DNA from: Lachnospiraceae bacterium UBA4380
GTDB taxonomy: Bacteria > Bacillota > Clostridia > Lachnospirales > Lachnospiraceae
Direction of reading: 5' to 3'
NCBI GenBank assembly: GCA_002390025.1
Contig: DGRU01000094.1
Span: 1 to 17,441, forward strand
DNA: 17,441 nucleotides
Shown: positions 13,368-17,441 of the stretch, piece after piece
How positions within the stretch are numbered: the stretch's first letter is position 1
How the letters are laid out: each line of letters starts with the position of its first letter
Made by a program: the position numbers and the translations under genes
The notes under the pieces: generated by a model
The model's database searches: none
What the model was told of the DNA's origin: nothing
What the model saw: only the letters and a program-made list of their open reading frames with translations

Positions 13368-13387
13368 TGCCGCTCCCGGGAGCGGCA
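13368..13387. other. 20-nt perfect GC-rich palindrome
   Basis: The self-complementary sequence centred between 13377 and 13378 has the core GCTCCCGGGAGC. As DNA it is a symmetric site; as RNA it would form a stable stem on either strand. It lies in the 287-base convergent gap 13297-13583, where no gene is supported. A short ACGC-CTTC-GCGT stem followed by ATTTTT at about 13341-13358 may be a weak terminator for the kinase-fusion gene. Confidence 0.6.
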
Positions 13388-13409
13388 TGGTCGTAAAGTG
13401 TGAAAAATG

Positions 13410-13461
13410 TACCCCCTTACCGGACAAGGCAGGAGCTGTGCCCTTATCCGGTAAGGGGGTA
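13410..13461. terminator. Long hairpin between convergent genes, possible bidirectional terminator
   Basis: A perfect 15-bp inverted repeat, TACCCCCTTACCGGA (13410-13424) and its complement (13447-13461), surrounds a 22-base loop. The loop has its own AAGGCA/TGCCCTT pairing. T residues after the stem are interrupted (TATATTCTTTAT) and A residues before it (GAAAAATG) are short, so it is not a textbook terminator. Its place between two convergent genes fits transcription termination in both directions; a REP or MITE-like element is the alternative. Confidence 0.6.
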
Positions 13462-13500
13462 TATATTCTTTATCGCGAAAAACCCGTGACTTCAGCAGTG

Positions 13501-13559
13501 GGACACACCCGTAGGATCCGGGGTCATGGATGACGCGCGTAAGTCTTGCGGGTGAGTCC
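13501..13559. ncRNA. Imperfect long hairpin, possible structured RNA
   Basis: GGACACACCCGTAGGA (13501-13516) can pair with TCTTGCGGGTGAGTCC (13544-13559) at 15 of 16 positions on the + strand, two of them as G-U wobbles, with one A-A mismatch. The enclosed segment contains GTCA-TGGA-TGAC (13523-13534), which can form an inner stem. G-U pairs on the + reading favour an RNA of that strand, but no promoter was found and it does not match any RNA family I recognise. It may be a decayed inverted-repeat element. Confidence 0.3.
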
Positions 13560-13583
13560 TGAACAAGGGTTTAAAAAAGCAGA

Positions 13584-14459
13584 TCAGTGCCGTCCGGTCT
13601 CCTCGGAAAAATCGCTGTAGACTTCGCAGTAGCGGCAGGCGAAGGACACCGGCTCATTTCCCGCATAGAGATGCGATACATCACCGATCCTCCGGGCGCG
13701 GAAGAGAGCTGAGCCCTGTTCCCTTTCCTCGGTAAAAAGCTCTGTCACGGAAGATGTGGGCATGGCCAGATTCTGCCACAGGAAGAAGGGGCTGGTATTC
13801 CACAGATTGGAGAGCAGCACGCAGGTGACACCCAGATGGCAGAAGAAGGTCAGGGTCTCCCGGCTTTCCCGCTCGACGCGGTAGAGCCCGTTTTCATGCA
13901 CATACCCATAGGAGGCCAGCAGTTGGTCGAAGGCGCTTACGACCTGGTCATACCGGGTGGGCATCTGCGATTTCAGATAGACTTCGGACTTACGCCAGCC
14001 GAAGGGATCCATGAGCTCCGGATGTTCCGCGTAGTAAATCTGTCCGATATCCCAGGGTCTGCGCAGGCGATACAGACCGGGGGTGCAGATTTCTCCTTTT
14101 CCCGGTACTTCTCCCTGCGGAAATCCCTTCTCTTCACTTTCTGTGAGAGGTGTTTTCGGGCTGCCTGCAGGAGGCTCGGGTTTTACATTAGGATAGGCGG
14201 CAAGAAGCTCCGGGGTCCTGTTCAGATCCACCGGTGCGTCAAATTCCTCCAGCCAGTCCAGTGTTTTCGCAGTCCTTCCGACTGCCTTCATACAGTAGGA
14301 TGCTGTCTCCTGCGCCCGCCCCAGCGGGGAGACGAAACAGTGGTCCAGCTGCATGGAAGGGGCGGCCTCTGCCAGAAGCGCCGCTTCCCGCCTTCCCTTC
14401 TCTGTCAATGTATCTGTCGAATAATCCGGCTCCGCATGCCGTATAAATAAGAGTCGCAT
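13584..14459 (-). CDS. Histidine phosphatase superfamily protein
   Basis: A 291-residue member of the histidine phosphatase (phosphoglycerate mutase-like) superfamily. The catalytic LFIRHAEPDYS at the N-terminus has Arg7 and His8, the nucleophile that is phosphorylated transiently. LTEKGRREAALLAE (18-31) and FVSPLGRAQETASYC (42-56) follow with the second phosphate-binding Arg, and a later CHLGVTCVLL carries the second His. The protein is longer than the usual 190-220 residues because of a large cap region (about 75-205) with PEPPAGSP and FGWRKSEVYL, so the substrate is probably not a glycolytic acid. The start follows GGAGG (14467-14471 on the other strand). It converges with the kinase fusion gene and is divergent from the MBL gene. 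Confidence 0.9.
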   Translation of the reverse strand: MRLLFIRHAEPDYSTDTLTEKGRREAALLAEAAPSMQLDHCFVSPLGRAQETASYCMKAVGRTAKTLDWLEEFDAPVDLNRTPELLAAYPNVKPEPPAGSPKTPLTESEEKGFPQGEVPGKGEICTPGLYRLRRPWDIGQIYYAEHPELMDPFGWRKSEVYLKSQMPTRYDQVVSAFDQLLASYGYVHENGLYRVERESRETLTFFCHLGVTCVLLSNLWNTSPFFLWQNLAMPTSSVTELFTEEREQGSALFRARRIGDVSHLYAGNEPVSFACRYCEVYSDFSEETGRH

Positions 14460-14518
14460 TTTAATTCCTCCAATCTGATGGATTTATTTCAGTCTTGCTG
14501 ACGCTGACTTGTCCTGTC

Positions 14519-14547
14519 ATTGTACCACAGGTAAAGCCTTCTAAAAA
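14519..14547 (-). promoter_or_regulatory. Possible extended -10 promoter of the phosphatase gene
   Basis: On the - strand TGGTACAAT provides an extended -10 (hexamer 14519-14524). A weak -35, TTTTTA (14542-14547), lies 17 bases upstream. Transcription would start near 14512, about 50 bases before the ATG. It lies in the 323-base divergent region 14460-14782, which holds no supported gene. Confidence 0.4.
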
Positions 14548-14652
14548 CCAGTAGACAAAGTGTATCTGGATAACGTATAGATGAAGTTCAGATGAAAAGA
14601 GCCTGTACCGCTTTTTCACCGAAAAAACAGTCCGGGAGTACTATACAAGCCT

Positions 14653-14681
14653 TTTACAAGAAAAAAACGTCTGTGTATAAT
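14653..14681 (+). promoter_or_regulatory. Strong sigma-A-like promoter of the MBL-fold gene
   Basis: TTTACA (14653-14658), a spacer of exactly 17 bases and a perfect TATAAT (14676-14681) make the best promoter in the window. The leader would be about 95 bases to ATG 14783. It contains an 11-codon reading frame at 14738-14773 without a ribosome site, probably not translated. rlmD, 65 bases after the MBL gene, may be read from the same promoter. Confidence 0.8.
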
Positions 14682-14782
14682 ACAATGGACGATGGATTTC
14701 TGATAATAGAGAAAGACCATTTCTTAAAACCGATTACATGAGAGGATTTGTTCTGCAGGATCTTTTCCGCTGAGAGGACGCA

Positions 14783-15646
14783 ATGAGAATCATCAATCTG
14801 ATCGAGAATACAGAGGGTCGAAGCGGCTGTGTATACGCGCACGGGCTCTCTTTTTATGTTGAGACAAAAAAACACCGGATGCTGCTTGACCTGGGACCTT
14901 CCGGACAAACTCTGCAAAATGCGAAGGCTCTGGGCATTGATCTGACAAAAGTTGACACAGTCATTCTGAGTCACGGACACTATGACCATTCCGGAGGCAT
15001 CCTCCCCTTTACCGGAATCAACGGTCAGGCACTGATCTACATGCAGGAGTCTGCAAGGGGTGAATACTATTCGGACAGGGGAAAATCCGCTCCGGAGCGC
15101 TACGAATATATAGGAATCGACAAGAGCATTGCAGAGCTTGCTCAGGTCCGGTTTTTACAGGGAGATCACAGGATCGACGATGAACTGGAACTCTTTACGA
15201 TTAAAAACAGGAGCCATAAACTGCCCTCATCCAATAAACGCATTCTGGTCCGAAAGGGAGATCATTTTCAGTGTGATGATTTTGTTCATGAACAGTTTCT
15301 GGTGGTCAGTCAGGGCAGTCAGGACCCATTGAGAGTGCTGATGTCCGGATGCGCCCACAGCGGCATACTGAGTATCATGGACGCCTTCTGTGAGAAGTAC
15401 GGGAAAGAGCCGGATCTGGTCATCAGCGGCTTTCATCTGATGAAAAAAACCGACTACACCGGCGACGAGATCCGGGAGATTGAGGAGATTGCAGGGGAAC
15501 TGAAGAAATATTCCACCCTGTTTATAACATGCCATTGCACAGGCATTCCCGCTTTTGACAGGATGAAAGCGATTATGGGAGATCAGCTGGCATATGTGCA
15601 TTCAGGAGAGGAGATAGACCTGACCTCCATCACACAGGACCTGTAG
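14783..15646 (+). CDS. MBL-fold metallo-hydrolase (COG1237-like)
   Basis: A 287-residue metallo-beta-lactamase-fold protein. The metal motif SHGHYDHSGG (63-72) gives His64, His66, Asp68 and His69. GCAHSGI (189-195) carries His192, and ISGFHLM (214-220) carries His218, completing two metal sites. TCHCTG near residue 250 is also typical of COG1237, annotated as 7,8-dihydropterin-6-yl-methyl-beta-D-ribofuranosylaminobenzene 5'-phosphate synthase-like after an archaeal enzyme. In bacteria the true substrate is unknown. All expected metal ligands are present, so it is probably active. The start is supported by AGAGGA at 14773-14778. It is probably cotranscribed with rlmD. Confidence 0.9.
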   Translation: MRIINLIENTEGRSGCVYAHGLSFYVETKKHRMLLDLGPSGQTLQNAKALGIDLTKVDTVILSHGHYDHSGGILPFTGINGQALIYMQESARGEYYSDRGKSAPERYEYIGIDKSIAELAQVRFLQGDHRIDDELELFTIKNRSHKLPSSNKRILVRKGDHFQCDDFVHEQFLVVSQGSQDPLRVLMSGCAHSGILSIMDAFCEKYGKEPDLVISGFHLMKKTDYTGDEIREIEEIAGELKKYSTLFITCHCTGIPAFDRMKAIMGDQLAYVHSGEEIDLTSITQDL

Positions 15647-15711
15647 AACACGTATTATCTCGAGAGCGGCGGTCCCGGACAGCTGCGCAGAGATTTTTAA
15701 AGGAAAATTAC

Positions 15712-17441
15712 ATGAGACGAGCAGCAAACAGAAAAAAACAAAAGAAGCAGGCACCAGACAAAAATCTGCCCTGTCAGAAGAATGACCGCGCCGTGATCAA
15801 AATCGAGGATATAGGCAGCGGAGGAGAAGGAATCGGATTTCTGAAAATTTCAGAACAGCAGCAGGACAGCGATACAGATACAGTTAATGTTACAGATACG
15901 CAGCTTATTAATGCTGTAGAAGCAATAGATGAAGGGGCAGAGAAGGGGAAAAAGAAGCCTGTGAAAAAAGGCTTTGCCATCTTTGTCAAAGACGCTGTGC
16001 CCGGCGACACGATCGAAGTGACTGTCACCAAGGTGACTTCCCGATATGCCTACGGCCATCTCGACCGCATCCTGGAGCCCTCCCCCTTCCGTGTGCAGCC
16101 CCGCTGTCCCATTGCAAAAACCTGCGGCGGCTGCCAGATTCAGGCCCTGGATTACGAAAAGCAGCTTGCCTTCAAGCAGAAAAAAGTGCGCGAAAACCTG
16201 ATCCGGATCGGCGGCTTTGCACCGGAACAGATTGATGCAGTCATGCATCCCATTGTGGGTATGGGAGAGCCCTGGCATTACAGAAACAAGGAACAGGTTC
16301 CTGTACAGCAGGGAAAATTCGGCCCTGTGACAGGCTTCTATGCCAGCCACTCCCACACCGTCATTCCCATGACGGACTGCTGCATCGGCAGCCCCAAAAA
16401 CAAGCAGATTCTGGAGACGGTCCTCAGCTGGATGCAGGCACACAATGTTCCTGCTTATGACGAGGAGACGGGCAAAGGCCTCATCCGCCACATCCTCATC
16501 CGCGATGGAATCTACAGCGGACAGATCATGGTGTGTGTCATCGCCAATGACTATCGTATTCCTTATGAAAAGGAACTCGTGGAGGCTCTCCGCGGCCTGG
16601 AGGGCGTCGCATCCATCGTTCTCAATACAAATACCGAGCGCACCAATGTCATTACCGGCCGCGCCCTGCGCACCCTCTGGGGAGCCGATGATATCGTTGA
16701 TACTCTGCATATTCACGAAGTGACGCAGAGACCGGCAGCTGCAGTATTGCCTGCCAAAGATCTGAAGGCAGGAGATTCGACAGCAGGAGGCTCAACAATA
16801 GAAGACTTGACTAAAAGAGAATCAGCTGAAGGAACTATAGCCGCAGGAGGCTCGACCGCAACAGAGTTTAAGAAGACAGAGGAATCCGTCACATTCGGAA
16901 TCTCCCCTCTTTCCTTCTACCAGGTCAATCCCCGCCAGACGGAAAAGCTCTACAGCCTTGCCCTCAACTGCGCCGGCCTGACAGGCAATGAAACTGTCTG
17001 GGACCTCTACTGCGGCGTCGGAACGATCTCCCTCTTTATGGCCCGCCATGCAAAGCAGGTCTATGGTGTCGAGATCATTCCCGAAGCCATCGAGAATGCC
17101 AGAATGAACGCGGAGAGGAACGGCATTAAAAATGCCACATTCTATGTGGGCAAAGCAGAAGAGGTCCTCCCCAACTACGTGGAAAACCTGAAAGCACAGG
17201 AAATAGATCCGCAGATCGACGTTATCTGCGTCGACCCGCCCCGCAAGGGCTGCGACGATGTCTGCATACAGACCATGCTGGAAATCGCCCCCAGGCGCAT
17301 CGTCTACGTCAGCTGCGACCCCGCCACTCTGGCCAGGGATTTGAAGAAACTGGCAGAGGGCGGATACAGGTTGGAATATGTCCAGCCCGTGGATCAGTTC
17401 GCGCATACGGTGCACATCGAGACTGTGTGCCTCTTGAGCAA
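15712..17441 (+). CDS. rlmD: 23S rRNA (uracil-C5)-methyltransferase RlmD, 3' end cut by window
   Basis: The first 576 codons of an RlmD/RumA-type enzyme, which uses S-adenosylmethionine to methylate a uracil of 23S rRNA at C5. A TRAM-like domain (about 24-110) leads to iron-sulfur ligands Cys132, Cys138, Cys141 (CPIAKTCGGC) and Cys223 or Cys224. The methyltransferase domain has VWDLYCGVGTISLF (429-442), VDPPRKG (507-513), catalytic Cys535 in YVSCDPATLARDL and Glu570 in HTVHIET, so the active site is complete and only the tail is missing. Two inserts are unusual: residues about 45-87, rich in Gln, Asp and Lys, inside the TRAM region, and residues about 337-392, with pentapeptide repeats, between the central and catalytic domains. 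AAAGGA at 15699-15704 sets the start. RlmC or RlmCD specificity cannot be excluded. Confidence 0.92.
   Translation, partial: MRRAANRKKQKKQAPDKNLPCQKNDRAVIKIEDIGSGGEGIGFLKISEQQQDSDTDTVNVTDTQLINAVEAIDEGAEKGKKKPVKKGFAIFVKDAVPGDTIEVTVTKVTSRYAYGHLDRILEPSPFRVQPRCPIAKTCGGCQIQALDYEKQLAFKQKKVRENLIRIGGFAPEQIDAVMHPIVGMGEPWHYRNKEQVPVQQGKFGPVTGFYASHSHTVIPMTDCCIGSPKNKQILETVLSWMQAHNVPAYDEETGKGLIRHILIRDGIYSGQIMVCVIANDYRIPYEKELVEALRGLEGVASIVLNTNTERTNVITGRALRTLWGADDIVDTLHIHEVTQRPAAAVLPAKDLKAGDSTAGGSTIEDLTKRESAEGTIAAGGSTATEFKKTEESVTFGISPLSFYQVNPRQTEKLYSLALNCAGLTGNETVWDLYCGVGTISLFMARHAKQVYGVEIIPEAIENARMNAERNGIKNATFYVGKAEEVLPNYVENLKAQEIDPQIDVICVDPPRKGCDDVCIQTMLEIAPRRIVYVSCDPATLARDLKKLAEGGYRLEYVQPVDQFAHTVHIETVCLLS
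16768..16857 (+). repeat. 15-nt in-frame repeat inside rlmD
   Basis: GCAGGAGATTCGACA (16768-16782) and GCAGGAGGCTCAACA (16783-16797) are adjacent, and GCAGGAGGCTCGACC recurs at 16843-16857. They encode Ala-Gly-(Asp/Gly)-Ser-Thr at residues 353-357, 358-362 and 378-382. The repeats lie in a low-complexity insert between the central and methyltransferase domains. Unit length keeps the frame. Confidence 0.75.

Overview
The window looks like a chromosomal core region of a Gram-positive Clostridia, most likely a Lachnospiraceae-type gut anaerobe. The grounds are moderate GC, AGGAGG-type ribosome binding sites, sigma-A-like promoters, and a mix of clostridial housekeeping genes (mutS2 with an Smr domain, yhaM, trmL, a PhoR/OmpR-type two-component pair, a COG1237 metallo-hydrolase). 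There are no tRNA or rRNA genes, no CRISPR array, no complete insertion sequence and no phage genes. The assignment comes from reading protein motifs; no database search was possible.

Layout. At 95-3058 a sigma-A-like promoter leads into three + strand genes: an AIR-synthase/HypE-like protein, an Lrp/AsnC regulator and a class I aminotransferase, probably one amino-acid metabolism unit. A strong hairpin terminator (3131-3172) sits 24 bases before trmL (tRNA wobble 2'-O-methyltransferase). On the - strand at 3768-8724 the order of transcription is mutS2, response regulator, sensor kinase. A 358-base divergent region (8725-9082) holds promoters in both directions and three different short tandem arrays. 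At 9083-13296 four + strand genes follow: a membrane-anchored HtrA-like protein that has lost all three catalytic residues, yhaM (OB-HD nuclease), a small flavin split-barrel protein, and a STAS domain fused to an aminoglycoside-phosphotransferase-like kinase. The convergent gap 13297-13583 is packed with inverted repeats. A histidine phosphatase (-, 13584-14459) is divergent from a COG1237 MBL-fold hydrolase (+, 14783-15646), which is followed by a 23S rRNA uracil-C5 methyltransferase (rlmD) that runs off the window end.

No classical new defence or biosynthetic system is visible. Two signals stand out. First, the pseudo-protease at 9083-10462 has the triad positions Arg203, Gly233 and Ala315 in place of His, Asp and Ser, while its membrane anchor and PDZ domain are kept. 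Second, unrelated short tandem repeats recur at gene boundaries, several starting at or just after a stop codon (Lrp gene, trmL, mutS2, yhaM) and one ending four bases before a start codon (the pseudo-protease). The rlmD gene carries an in-frame version of the same kind of expansion. This suggests a genome prone to local slippage duplication, with possible effects on expression.
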